NCBI GenBank assembly: GCA_942493265.1
Contig: OW818688.1
Location: forward strand, 1,488,001-1,552,000
Length of the DNA stretch: 64,000 nucleotides
Source of the DNA: UBA12481 sp942493265
GTDB lineage: Bacteria; Bacteroidota; Bacteroidia; Bacteroidales; UBA12481
Reading direction: 5' to 3'
Notes under the pieces: generated by a model
The model's database searches: none
Seen by the model: only the letters and a program-made list of their open reading frames with translations
What the model was told of the DNA's origin: nothing
Part shown: positions 8,190 through 16,487 of the stretch, piece after piece
How positions within the stretch are numbered: the stretch's first letter is position 1
How the letters are laid out: each line of letters starts with the position of its first letter
Translations under genes and position numbers: made by a program

Positions 8190-10241
8190 ATGCAAAAAAT
8201 CAACATCCTTCCCCCCAACTCACTCGGCACCACCTTCGACCGGCGGTCGCTGCAGTCGGCCTGGAATGATAAGCACTGGCGCCATTTGCGATCTGACGAG
8301 GTGGAATCCCTCGTGAAAAACTTCAATACCTCCGCCAACTGGGACGAAATACTCGTAACCGATGTGTTTGATCCAAGGCAGATCCGGAATACCGAGTTTT
8401 TCGGATTGGTCAGGATAGGATCCGTGCGAGCCGCGGTGCTCGAACATCACGATCTGCGCCTGTCGGTTGGCATCACCAACAGTCTGGTGATCTCGTGCGA
8501 TATTGGCGACGATGTGGCCATTCATAATGTTCGCTATCTGTCGCATTACATCATTGGCGATCGGTGTATCCTGTTCAATATCAGTGAAATGAATACCACT
8601 GATCATGCCAAGTTCGGGAACGGGATTATAAAGGAAGGTGAATCGGAGCAGGTGCGGGTATGGCTCGACCTGATGAATGAAACCGGTTCGCGCCAGGTGC
8701 TGCCGTTCGATGGCATGATCACGGCCGATGCCTACCTGTGGGCGCGATACCGCGATGATGCCGCCTTGCAGACCAACCTGAAGCTGATTACCCAGAATGG
8801 GATGGATAACCGGCGGGGGTTTTACGGAACCATCGGGGACCAGTGCGTGATCAAGAACTCGCTGATTCTGAAAGATGTGAAGATCGGCGCCTGCTGCTAT
8901 ATCAAGGGCGCCAACAAGCTGAAAAATATTACCATCAATTCATCCGAGGCCGAGGAAACCCAGATCGGCGAGGGGGTGGAGCTGGTGAACGGGATTGTGG
9001 GCTACGGCTGCCGCATCTTTTACGGATGCAAGGCCGTGCGGTTCATATTGGGCAACAATTCGAACCTGAAATATGGCGCCCGGCTGATCAACTCTTTTCT
9101 GGGCGACAACTCCACCATCTCCTGCTGCGAGGTGCTCAACAACCTGATCTTCCCGGCCCACGAGCAGCATCACAATAATTCATTCCTGGTAGCCGCCGTG
9201 GTGATGGGGCAGAGTAATGTGGCCGCCGGGGCTACCATCGGCTCCAATCACAACAGCCGGGCCAACGATAATGAGATCCGCGCCGGCCGTGGTTTCTGGC
9301 CCGGCCTGTGTACCAGTCTGAAACATTCGAGCCGCTTTGCCAGCTTTACGCTGCTGAGCAAGTCGGACTACCCGGCGGAGATGGATATTAAACTGCCCTT
9401 CTCGCTGGTGAACAACAATAAATCCAAGGATCAGCTCGAAATCATCCCCGCCTTTTGGTGGATGCATAACATGTATGCATTGGCGCGGAACAGCTGGAAG
9501 TTCCATACGCGCGACCAGCGGCTGAGGAAAACGCAGCATATCGAGTTTGATCCGCTGGCGCCGGATACGGTGGAGGAGATTATTACGGCGCTTGGCATGC
9601 TGAATCGTGAAGCGGAAGACAGCGGAAGAATCGGAAGAATCGAAAAATCGAAGAGGAAGGTGGTGATATTGAAGGGGGAGGAGGGGAAGAGGGCGTATGG
9701 GGAGATGTTGCATCATTATGCGATGAAGAATTTGCTGGAGTATTTGATGGGTCATGAAGGGGCAACTTTTGAATCCATGTGTGCGGAGCTCGATGGGGAG
9801 CGCATCACGGAGTGGGTGAATCTGGGGGGGCAGCTGATGCCGGAGCGCGATGTGGATGCGCTGCGTGCGGATATCGGATCGGGCAGGCTCGACTCGTGGG
9901 AGGCGATACACGGACGGTATGATGAGCTGTGGCAGGCGTATCCCATGGAAAAGCAGAAACATGCCTTTGCAATCTTAAAATATCTGAACTCCGCGGACCA
10001 TCTGACCCAGGATCTTTGGCAGCCGGCCATCGACAAGGCCATTGAAATTCAGCAATATATCAGTGACCAGGTCTATCTGTCGCGCAAAAAGGACTTCGAC
10101 GATCCTTTCCGCAAAATGTGTTACCGCAATGCAGCAGAGATGCAGGCTGCCATTGGCACGATTGATGACAACGAATTCATCCGGATGACGCGCGAGGAGA
10201 CAGATATTTACTGCACAAACTGGCGCTCAGCCAGATGTTAA
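8190..10241 (+). CDS. DUF4954 family protein (left-handed beta-helix)
   Basis: 683 aa from ATG 8190 (MQKINILPP). The frame is open further upstream, but that part only translates palindromic repeats, so the internal ATG is chosen. IRNTEFFGLVRIG, many short hexapeptide-like turns (NSLVISCDIGDDVAI, GVELVNGIVGYGCRIF) and the conserved FWWMHNMYALARNSWKF block are characteristic of DUF4954 proteins of Bacteroidota, probably acyl- or nucleotidyltransferase-like beta-helices. It lies among sugar-nucleotide genes. A small duplicated stretch (GGAAGAATCGGAAGAATCG, near 9627) is a local slippage repeat. Confidence 0.85.
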   Translation: MQKINILPPNSLGTTFDRRSLQSAWNDKHWRHLRSDEVESLVKNFNTSANWDEILVTDVFDPRQIRNTEFFGLVRIGSVRAAVLEHHDLRLSVGITNSLVISCDIGDDVAIHNVRYLSHYIIGDRCILFNISEMNTTDHAKFGNGIIKEGESEQVRVWLDLMNETGSRQVLPFDGMITADAYLWARYRDDAALQTNLKLITQNGMDNRRGFYGTIGDQCVIKNSLILKDVKIGACCYIKGANKLKNITINSSEAEETQIGEGVELVNGIVGYGCRIFYGCKAVRFILGNNSNLKYGARLINSFLGDNSTISCCEVLNNLIFPAHEQHHNNSFLVAAVVMGQSNVAAGATIGSNHNSRANDNEIRAGRGFWPGLCTSLKHSSRFASFTLLSKSDYPAEMDIKLPFSLVNNNKSKDQLEIIPAFWWMHNMYALARNSWKFHTRDQRLRKTQHIEFDPLAPDTVEEIITALGMLNREAEDSGRIGRIEKSKRKVVILKGEEGKRAYGEMLHHYAMKNLLEYLMGHEGATFESMCAELDGERITEWVNLGGQLMPERDVDALRADIGSGRLDSWEAIHGRYDELWQAYPMEKQKHAFAILKYLNSADHLTQDLWQPAIDKAIEIQQYISDQVYLSRKKDFDDPFRKMCYRNAAEMQAAIGTIDDNEFIRMTREETDIYCTNWRSARC

Positions 10242-10256
10242 ACAACTACTGAATTA

Positions 10257-10503
10257 CCCTCGGAGAGTTGTCATCCCCGCGAAGGCGGGGACCGCTTCGC
10301 TCTATCGAGGGGCCCTTGGGAGCTGGCATCGCGCTCCCCTCGGAGAGTTGTCATCCCGGCGAAGGCGGGGACCCCGTCACGCTACTCCGAGGCTTTTGAG
10401 AAGTTGAAGCAGAGAATTTCGCGGTTAGGAACGAGGTCCCGGCTTTCGCCGGGATGACAACGCTCCGAGGGAGGTTTAGTGGTAGATGACACTTCTCCGA
10501 GGG
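10257..10503. repeat. Palindromic repeat cluster between convergent genes
   Basis: A single unit, the 135-bp composite element at 10337-10471, and a trailing half-unit. The cluster fills the whole gap between the DUF4954 gene and glmS, ending 4 bp before the glmS stop. The GC-rich hairpins could act as bidirectional terminators. Confidence 0.9.
10337..10471 (+). repeat. 135-bp composite palindromic element, copy 2
   Basis: Same length and spacer orientation as copy 1. The outer arms are not perfectly matched here (left GAGAGTTG, right CAACGCTC), so this copy looks like a mosaic of two arm types. Confidence 0.9.
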
Positions 10504-10507
10504 AAGT

Positions 10508-12343
10508 TTACTCCACCGTTACTGATTTGGCCAAATTGCGGGGCTGGTCAACATCGCAGCCGCGCAATACAGCTATGTGATAGGCAAGCAGTTGCAGCGG
10601 GATGATGGCGAGGAGTACGGAAAACTCAGGCAGGGAATCGGGTACTTCGATCACGTGATCGGCCAGGTGGGAGATCTCCTGATCACCCTCTGAAACGATG
10701 GCGATTACCTTTCCTTTCCGGGCCTTGATTTCCTGAATGTTGCTCACTACTTTATCGAGGGTTTGGTTTTTCGCAGCCACCACCACCACCGGCATATTTT
10801 CATCGATGAGGGCTATCGGGCCATGCTTCATTTCGGCAGCCGGATATCCCTCAGCGTGTATATAGCTGATCTCTTTTAGTTTAAGCGCACCCTCCAGGGC
10901 AACCGGAAAGAACACGCCCCGTCCGAGATAGATGGCATTGGTGGTGTTCTGATAGATCTTTGCCAGTTCCAGGATCTCGTCGTTCTTTTCCAGCACCTTT
11001 TTCACTTTATCCGGAATGGCAACGAGCTCATTGATCAGCATTTCATATCGTTCCTGCGTGAGGGTACCGTTGTTTCGTCCGGTTAGGAGGGCCATCATGA
11101 TGAGCACGGTAACCTGTGCGGTAAAAGCTTTGGTTGAGGCCACCCCGATCTCCGGTCCGGCATGGGTATAAACCCCTGCGGTGGTTTCGCGGGCTATGGA
11201 AGAGCCCACTACATTGCAGATACCCAGAATAGTGGCATTTTTTTCGCGGGCCAGTTTAATGGCGGCCAGGGTATCGGCAGTTTCGCCGCTCTGACTGATG
11301 GCCAGCACGATATCGCCGGGGTTCAGGATGGGGTTCCGGTAGCGGAATTCCGAGCTGTACTCCACCTCCACGGATACGCGGGCCAGCTCCTCAAAAAAAT
11401 ATTCGCCCACCAGTCCGGCGTGCCACGAAGTGCCGCAGGCCGTGATGATGATCCTTTTCGTTTCATAGAGTTTCTGGAGCACATCATGGAGTCCGCCTAG
11501 CAGGATGCCCGACTTATCGGGCAGCACGCGTCCGCGGAAAGTATCTCTGATGGAGCGGGATTGCTCAAAAATCTCCTTGAGCATGAAATGGGCATATCCC
11601 TCCTTATCCATCTCCCCGATGGAAAGATCCAGTTCCTTGATTTCGGGCACATGAAATGATTTCTGAATGCTCCGGATCAGCAGCTGGTTGGCGCCGATCA
11701 CGGCAAAATCCTCATCATCCAGGTAGATGACATTCTGGGTGTATTCCGCCAGCGGAGAGGCATCGGAAGCCAGAAAATACTCCCCTTTACCCACGCCGAT
11801 CACCAGTGGACTGCCTTTTCGGGCAGCGAACAGCAGGTTGGGTTCTCCTGTGCAGGCCACCACAATTCCGTAAGCCCCTTCCACTTTGTTGAGTGCCATG
11901 CGGATGGCCAGTTCGGCCGTCAGGTCGCCCTCGAGGTAAAGGTGCTCGATGAGGTTAACCAGCACCTCGGTATCGGTATCGCTTGAAAATACCACTCCAC
12001 GGGTTTTCAGGTGACGCTTGATGGAGGCATAATTCTCGATTATGCCGTTATGGACCAGAACAAAATGCCCGTTGCAGGAAGTCTGCGGATGAGCATTTAC
12101 GGCATTGGGCTCCCCGTGGGTTGCCCAGCGGGTATGTCCCATCCCGATATTCCCGGTTTTTGGATCCTGCTCGCCGGCCAATTCCAGGTCGGCAACTTTC
12201 CCCTTCACTTTTTTCACATGGAACCCGTTATGGATGAGGGCGATTCCGGCCGAATCATATCCCCGGTATTCCAGCCGCTTCAATCCGCCGATCAGAATGG
12301 GGTACGCTTCGCGGGGACCGATATATCCGACAATTCCGCACAT
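10508..12343 (-). CDS. glmS: Glutamine--fructose-6-phosphate aminotransferase (isomerizing)
   Basis: 611 aa, the usual length. It makes glucosamine-6-phosphate from fructose-6-phosphate and glutamine, the first step to UDP-GlcNAc. It starts MCGIVGYIG with the nucleophile Cys2 and the glutaminase domain over ~1-230 (EYRGYDSAGIA, GHTRWATHG), followed by two SIS domains (TACGTSWHAG near 302, AISQSGETADT near 348, ASTKAFTAQ near 400, EGALKLKEISY near 485) and the canonical C-terminus DVDQPRNLAKSVTVE. It appears intact and repeat-free. No glmS ribozyme was recognised upstream (12344-12502). Confidence 0.97.
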   Translation of the reverse strand: MCGIVGYIGPREAYPILIGGLKRLEYRGYDSAGIALIHNGFHVKKVKGKVADLELAGEQDPKTGNIGMGHTRWATHGEPNAVNAHPQTSCNGHFVLVHNGIIENYASIKRHLKTRGVVFSSDTDTEVLVNLIEHLYLEGDLTAELAIRMALNKVEGAYGIVVACTGEPNLLFAARKGSPLVIGVGKGEYFLASDASPLAEYTQNVIYLDDEDFAVIGANQLLIRSIQKSFHVPEIKELDLSIGEMDKEGYAHFMLKEIFEQSRSIRDTFRGRVLPDKSGILLGGLHDVLQKLYETKRIIITACGTSWHAGLVGEYFFEELARVSVEVEYSSEFRYRNPILNPGDIVLAISQSGETADTLAAIKLAREKNATILGICNVVGSSIARETTAGVYTHAGPEIGVASTKAFTAQVTVLIMMALLTGRNNGTLTQERYEMLINELVAIPDKVKKVLEKNDEILELAKIYQNTTNAIYLGRGVFFPVALEGALKLKEISYIHAEGYPAAEMKHGPIALIDENMPVVVVAAKNQTLDKVVSNIQEIKARKGKVIAIVSEGDQEISHLADHVIEVPDSLPEFSVLLAIIPLQLLAYHIAVLRGCDVDQPRNLAKSVTVE

Positions 12344-12502
12344 AATGAGTTGGTTCTGAAGATTTAGATGACAAGGTAGGGTTTTAACCGCAAATTCTGT
12401 GTTTGAGGTCCGGCATTTATTGTAGCCATTGGCTTGTTTAAGGGACTAATGTTAATTCGAGGATAAAAACATCGACCTGCGCGATGGCCCTGTTTCGAAT
12501 TC

Positions 12503-12616
12503 CCCTCGGAGAGTTGTCATCCCGGCGAAAGCCGGGACCCCGTCACGCTACTCCGAGGCCTTTGAGAAGTGGAAGCAGAGAATTTCGCGGTTAGGAACGA
12601 GGTCCCGGCTTTCGCC
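12503..12616 (+). repeat. 135-bp composite element, copy 3, left part (split by IS4)
   Basis: Positions 1-114 of the element. It is interrupted in the loop of its right-hand palindrome by the IS4 element; the remaining 21 bp continue at 14137-14157 after the target duplication. Removing the IS and one duplicate restores exactly 135 bp. Confidence 0.92.
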
Positions 12617-12648
12617 TAATGGTGCTAACATAATCTAATTAATATTAT

Positions 12649-12678
12649 TATCTTTGGTAAACAATTAAAGCCAAAGAT
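12649..12678 (+). promoter_or_regulatory. IS4 transposase promoter box overlapped by a start-codon hairpin
   Basis: TATCTTTG (12649-12656) fits the TAnnTTTG -7 box. It overlaps the left arm of an 8-bp inverted repeat, ATCTTTGG (12650-12657) and CCAAAGAT (12671-12678), whose right arm ends 1 bp before the ATG. A transcript from the IS promoter would start after the left arm and be unstructured; read-through transcripts from outside would carry both arms and could hide the start. Confidence 0.55.
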
Positions 12679-12679
12679 T

Positions 12680-14017
12680 ATGACACCGAACGAATCGCTT
12701 CAAAAGAGCATCAATTTGAGAGATTACTTTAGGAATGATTTTTTAAAGGGCTTGTATAGCGTTTTTCCCTATGAAGTAATCGAGAAGTATGATCAAAAAA
12801 AGACCAGGGATAGAATTTACAGCTGTGAAAATACAGTTTTGACCATGGTTTACTCAGCGACCCAAGAAGATAAAACGCTTCAAAATGCAGTGACAATATT
12901 TGGTCGGGTTTTTGAAGATCACTCGGGCCGGGTGATTAAAGAAGCTGAATCAGCGATTGAATTGGAGAGAAAGGTGGATTTGGAAAACAGTCAGGTTCGG
13001 AGAGGTCCAAAAAAGAAGTACAAGCTAAAGATATCCAAAAGCATAGCTTCTGCTGAGGTATCAAGCAATACAGCTGCCTACTCAAAAGCAAGGACTCGGA
13101 TCGACATTGATCTATTGCTTGATATATTTAGAAAGACACGGGAGAATGTCGAATCCAAGGACTCCTGGCATGGTCGAAAGACTTATATTACCGATGGCAC
13201 CTATGTTCAAATGCAAGACACAAAAGAACTTAGAGAATTATATGAAGCTAAATGTAATGATGCGGAAAAACCGGAAGGTTACCCCAAGGCACTGGTTCAG
13301 GCAATCATAGAACAAGGCAGCGGGCTTATTTATGATTATGCCTTATCCAACAGGCGGGTGTCTGAACTATCTCTGATTTACCAATTAGCAGAGAGCATTC
13401 CAAAGGGTTGTCTTTTGTTGGCGGACGATTTATATAATAGTTATGCCATTTTTGCCATGGCCCGGAAATTTGGCTTTGATCTCATTGTTCCTGGCAAAAG
13501 GGACCGAAATTATAAGGTCATTGAAGTGCTGGCAAACGGAGATGAAATAGTCGAAATAGTAAAAACCCGACAACATCCTGAATGGCTGCCTAAGGAAGAA
13601 CTTTTGCCTGCGAAATTAATACTCAGAAGAATTTCCTTTCTAGCTCAGGATGGAACTAAAACCCTGGTTCTGTACACGACATTGTTGGACAAGGACATTC
13701 CCAAATGTGATATCATTCTTAAATATTTTACCCGGTGGGATATTGAAATTACCATCCGTGAGGTTAAGACCATCATGGACATCAATATCCTTCGAGGGAA
13801 GACCGATGACATTGTCAGAAAGGAGCTTGCTGCGGCCTTCATTGCGTACAACCTGATCCGGACACTTATGGTGCAGTCCACTCTCGGGACTGCTTTTTCC
13901 CCCAAAACAGATATCATTCAAGAATTCTTTGAGAGTAATAATGGCGTTCTTATGGACAGTCGAGGCAGGGTGTACACCCGATGGTCTCCAGGTAGATATG
14001 GAAAGGCTGAAAGTTGA
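12680..14017 (+). CDS. IS4-family DDE transposase (copy A)
   Basis: 445 aa. DDE residues are visible at D172 (YITDGTY), D249 or D250 (LLADDLYN) and E356, and the IS4 signature Y-(2)-R-(3)-E-(6)-K fits exactly as Y349, R352, E356, K363. It catalyses cut-and-paste transposition of the element. The last ~15 residues lie in frame 0, while a different frame from about 13940 to 14105 encodes a basic tail (IKRKPGRHYPRKLK) of the kind seen at IS4 transposase C-termini. A frameshift, programmed or mutational, is possible, and the same arrangement occurs in the second copy. Confidence 0.93.
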   Translation: MTPNESLQKSINLRDYFRNDFLKGLYSVFPYEVIEKYDQKKTRDRIYSCENTVLTMVYSATQEDKTLQNAVTIFGRVFEDHSGRVIKEAESAIELERKVDLENSQVRRGPKKKYKLKISKSIASAEVSSNTAAYSKARTRIDIDLLLDIFRKTRENVESKDSWHGRKTYITDGTYVQMQDTKELRELYEAKCNDAEKPEGYPKALVQAIIEQGSGLIYDYALSNRRVSELSLIYQLAESIPKGCLLLADDLYNSYAIFAMARKFGFDLIVPGKRDRNYKVIEVLANGDEIVEIVKTRQHPEWLPKEELLPAKLILRRISFLAQDGTKTLVLYTTLLDKDIPKCDIILKYFTRWDIEITIREVKTIMDINILRGKTDDIVRKELAAAFIAYNLIRTLMVQSTLGTAFSPKTDIIQEFFESNNGVLMDSRGRVYTRWSPGRYGKAES

Positions 14018-14126
14018 AATCCTGGCGCACATCATCAAAAGAAAACCCGGAAGGCATTACCCAAGAAAATTAAAGACAGGTGGATCTTACAATAAATATA
14101 AATAATATATAATGTTAGCACCATTA

Positions 14127-14422
14127 GGCTTTCGCCGGGATGACACTTCTCCGAGGGAAGTCAGGAGCGGGATGACACTTCTCCGAGGGAAGTTTGGTGA
14201 AGCATTCAAGGGCCGCAGTGCTTCATCGCTTCCCTCCGCACCACCCTTGGAGGGAGGACCCGCGGGTCCTCCCTCTTCTGCCGAGGGGCCCTTCGGTGCT
14301 CCTCCGTAGAGACGCATAACTATGCGTCTCCTCAACGAATTTGCCGGATTCTCTTGCCGCATTTGCCGGATTCTCTTGCCGCATTTGCGGAGATTTGTGC
14401 GGAGACGGATAGTTATCCGTCT
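14127..14422. repeat. Mixed repeat cluster: split palindromic element, GC palindrome, GAGACG palindromes
   Basis: 14127-14157 is the right end of the split 135-bp element. After it come a half-unit, a 24-bp perfect GC-rich palindrome at 14251-14274 centred on CCGCGG, a GAGACGCATA-type palindrome at 14309-14330, two tandem copies of TTGCCGGATTCTCTTGCCGC (about 14340-14384), and a GAGACGGATA-type palindrome at 14402-14423. The last one supplies the TAG stop of the minus-strand dehydrogenase gene. No gene is supported here. Confidence 0.85.
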
Positions 14423-15745
14423 CTACAACGAGAAATATTCCAAACTCCCCGCCAGTCCGCGGTACAACCCCTTCACATCCACCAGGATGCCTCCGGGTTT
14501 CATCCATTTCTGAAAATCGGCAGCCGTATATTCTGAATATTCACGGTGCGCCACGGCGATGATCACCGCATCAAATTCCGGCATTGGCGAACCTGCCTGA
14601 AGCGGTCCGGACTCCATCTCAATTCCATATTCTTTTTTTACTTCCAGCGGATCGGCATGCGGATCGGTTACGGTTACCGTGGCCTGGTACGACTGCAGTT
14701 CACGCACCAGATCGGCCACGCGGGTGTTGCGGATATCTGAAACATTCTCTTTAAAGGTAAAGCCCAGCACCAGGATTTTTGACTGTCTGATATCCAGACC
14801 TTTGGCAAGGATTCGTTTAACCGTTTGCTTGGCGATATAGAGTCCCATGGAGTCGTTCACATACCGTCCGGCCAGAATGACATGCGGGTGATAGCCCAGT
14901 TTTTGCGCCTTGTAGGTGAGATAGTACGGATCCACCCCGATGCAATGTCCGCCTACCAGTCCGGGTGAGAATTTGAGAAAATTCCACTTCGTGCCGGCGG
15001 CTTCAATGGCTTCATACGTATTGACTCCCATCTTGTTACAGATAATCGAAAGCTCGTTCATGAGGGCGATATTGAGGTCGCGCTGGGTATTTTCGATGAT
15101 CTTGGCTGTTTCGGCCACCTTGATCGACGAAACCGGGTACACGCCGGCTGTAACGATCAGTTTATAGAGTTCGGCAATGGCAGCTGACGATTCCTCATCG
15201 CATCCTGCCGTTACCTTCACGGTGTTTTCCAGTTGATGCACCAGATCGCCCGGATTGATCCTTTCCGGACTGAACCCCGCCTTAAAATCCCCCTTATAAA
15301 TTAATCCGGATACCTGTTCGAGCAGCGGGACGCATTCCTCCTCCGTGCATCCCGGGTAAACCGTTGATTCATAGATCACCAGGTCGCCCTTTTTGAGGCA
15401 TTTGCCTATCGTTTCCGTTGCCGACCGGAGTGCATCGAGGTTGGGAACATTATGATCATCCACCGGGGTGGGTACGGCAATGATGAACACCTGTGCGGTT
15501 TTCAGTTCATCGGGCTGGTTAGTAAAAACGGCTGAAATGCCCTGAAACTTTTTGGAATCACTTTCGCCGGATGGGTCGGTTCCATTACGCAAATTGGAAA
15601 CCCGGTCAGCATTTACATCGAAACCAATTACTTGCATCTTTTTACCGAAAGCCAGCACGAGTGGTAACCCCACGTATCCCAGGCCGATTACTGCCAGTGA
15701 TGCTTTACGGGTGAGGAGATCATGGATGAGGGGGTTTAGGTTCAT
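14423..15745 (-). CDS. UDP-N-acetyl-hexosamine 6-dehydrogenase (TviB/WbpO-type)
   Basis: 440 aa from ATG 15745 (MNLNPLIHDLL); a longer in-frame reading adds 15 unlikely residues. It oxidises a UDP-GlcNAc or UDP-GalNAc C6 hydroxyl to the uronic acid. Nucleotide-binding GLGYVG is at residues 21-26, ESTVYPG at about 125, and the catalytic Cys lies in GGHCIGVDPYYL near 262; GFTFKENVSDIRNTR near 330 is typical of the family. It fits with the WbpB-like oxidoreductase at 36313 in making modified uronic-acid sugars. Its TAG stop falls inside a GTAGAGACG palindromic repeat. Confidence 0.9.
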   Translation of the reverse strand: MNLNPLIHDLLTRKASLAVIGLGYVGLPLVLAFGKKMQVIGFDVNADRVSNLRNGTDPSGESDSKKFQGISAVFTNQPDELKTAQVFIIAVPTPVDDHNVPNLDALRSATETIGKCLKKGDLVIYESTVYPGCTEEECVPLLEQVSGLIYKGDFKAGFSPERINPGDLVHQLENTVKVTAGCDEESSAAIAELYKLIVTAGVYPVSSIKVAETAKIIENTQRDLNIALMNELSIICNKMGVNTYEAIEAAGTKWNFLKFSPGLVGGHCIGVDPYYLTYKAQKLGYHPHVILAGRYVNDSMGLYIAKQTVKRILAKGLDIRQSKILVLGFTFKENVSDIRNTRVADLVRELQSYQATVTVTDPHADPLEVKKEYGIEMESGPLQAGSPMPEFDAVIIAVAHREYSEYTAADFQKWMKPGGILVDVKGLYRGLAGSLEYFSL

Positions 15746-15916
15746 GCGTAATATATTTAGGTCCACCAATGGACACGAATGGTTACACAAATGAACGCAA
15801 ATGAATGCAAAAAATTATGAGTGGCCTCGAATCTGACATAGCTCCGGGGGGGAAAAAAGTGGTCCTGATTTTCCTTTCAGGGAGTATTTTTGCATATATG
15901 ATTGATAAAAGAGAAA

Positions 15917-16207
15917 ATGAAAATTCACTTGTATCATGTTTACATAATGGCCACGGAAAATAATCGTGTCATTTATATTGGTGTCACCAATGATATTGTC
16001 AGAAGAGTAAATGAGCATCGTAATTCACTGATCCCCGGATTTACAGGTAAGTATAACGTGCACAAGCTTGTTTATTTCGAATCATTCAGTTTTATTGACG
16101 ATGCGATACGTCGCGAAAAACAATTGAAAGAATGGCGGCGCCTATGGAAAAATGAAGTGATCAATAAAGTTAATCCTCATTGGAACGACCTCACACTCAC
16201 ACTCTAA
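15917..16207 (+). CDS. GIY-YIG nuclease-domain protein (YhbQ/UPF0213-like)
   Basis: 96 aa from ATG 15917 (MKIHLYHVYIM). HVYIM and VIYIGVTND make the GIY-YIG-like core, with conserved RRVNEHR and KQLKEWRR blocks; single-domain proteins of this size are common in Bacteroidota and their role is unclear, possibly DNA repair. The TTG start at 15902 is less likely than the ATG. It sits alone between a dehydrogenase gene and an IS110 element. Confidence 0.88.
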   Translation: MKIHLYHVYIMATENNRVIYIGVTNDIVRRVNEHRNSLIPGFTGKYNVHKLVYFESFSFIDDAIRREKQLKEWRRLWKNEVINKVNPHWNDLTLTL

Positions 16208-16227
16208 CCCTTCCCCTCCTTCCCCCC

Positions 16228-16252
16228 CCCTGGGAGCCGTGTCATCCCGACG
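16228..16252. repeat. Left fragment of a palindromic composite split by IS110
   Basis: CCCTGGGAGCCGTGTCATCC followed by CGACG is the left end of a composite repeat. The other part resumes at 17688 as GAAAGTCGGGATC, so the IS110 element occupies the loop of a CCCGACGAAAGTCGGG palindrome. Confidence 0.85.
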
Positions 16253-16321
16253 TATTCTAAGATAAAAACAAGTTTTTTCTTAGGTATTTTTAAAAAACAT
16301 TGCCACAATTTCCTTCTACCT

Positions 16322-16468
16322 CATCAAAGGTCTTAACCGCCAAGATAAGGTATGATCAGAACCTGTCAAGGGCAAGTAAATGCCTCTTCCATCGCTCAAG
16401 GCATTATCACAGGCACCCTTGACAGAACCTGAGTCATACCTTGAAAAAGCGTTTAAGATCCTTTGATG
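16322..16468. repeat. Long imperfect hairpin in the 3' non-coding end of IS110
   Basis: Arms at about 16322-16385 and 16400-16468 pair through blocks CATCAAAGG, TCTTAA, AAGGTATGA, CTGTCAAGGG and AATGCC. It begins 20 bp after the transposase stop codon. It may be a terminator or read-through barrier, a structured RNA, or a remnant of a nested element; the sequence does not decide. Confidence 0.7.
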
Positions 16469-16487
16469 CGAAGCCCTGTTGATTGAA

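Larger units (their letters stand above)
12617..14126 (+). mobile_element. IS4-family insertion sequence, copy A (1510 bp)
   Basis: Perfect 15-bp terminal inverted repeats (TAATGGTGCTAACAT at 12617, its complement ending 14126) flanked by a 10-bp direct duplication GGCTTTCGCC (12607-12616 and 14127-14136). The length of the duplication fits the IS4 family. The single transposase gene fills most of the element. The target is the loop of a CCCGGCTTTCGCCGGG palindrome in a 135-bp repeat. A second copy of the same length, encoding an identical transposase, lies inverted at 34698-36207. Confidence 0.95.

Noticed and set aside
12344..12502. glmS ribozyme or riboswitch upstream of glmS
   Set aside because: No ribozyme core or other riboswitch fold was recognisable in the 159-bp leader.
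16322..16468. Bridge RNA located downstream of the transposase (IS1111 arrangement)
   Set aside because: The upstream fold has guide loops matching both the target and the element ends; no such match was found in the downstream hairpin.
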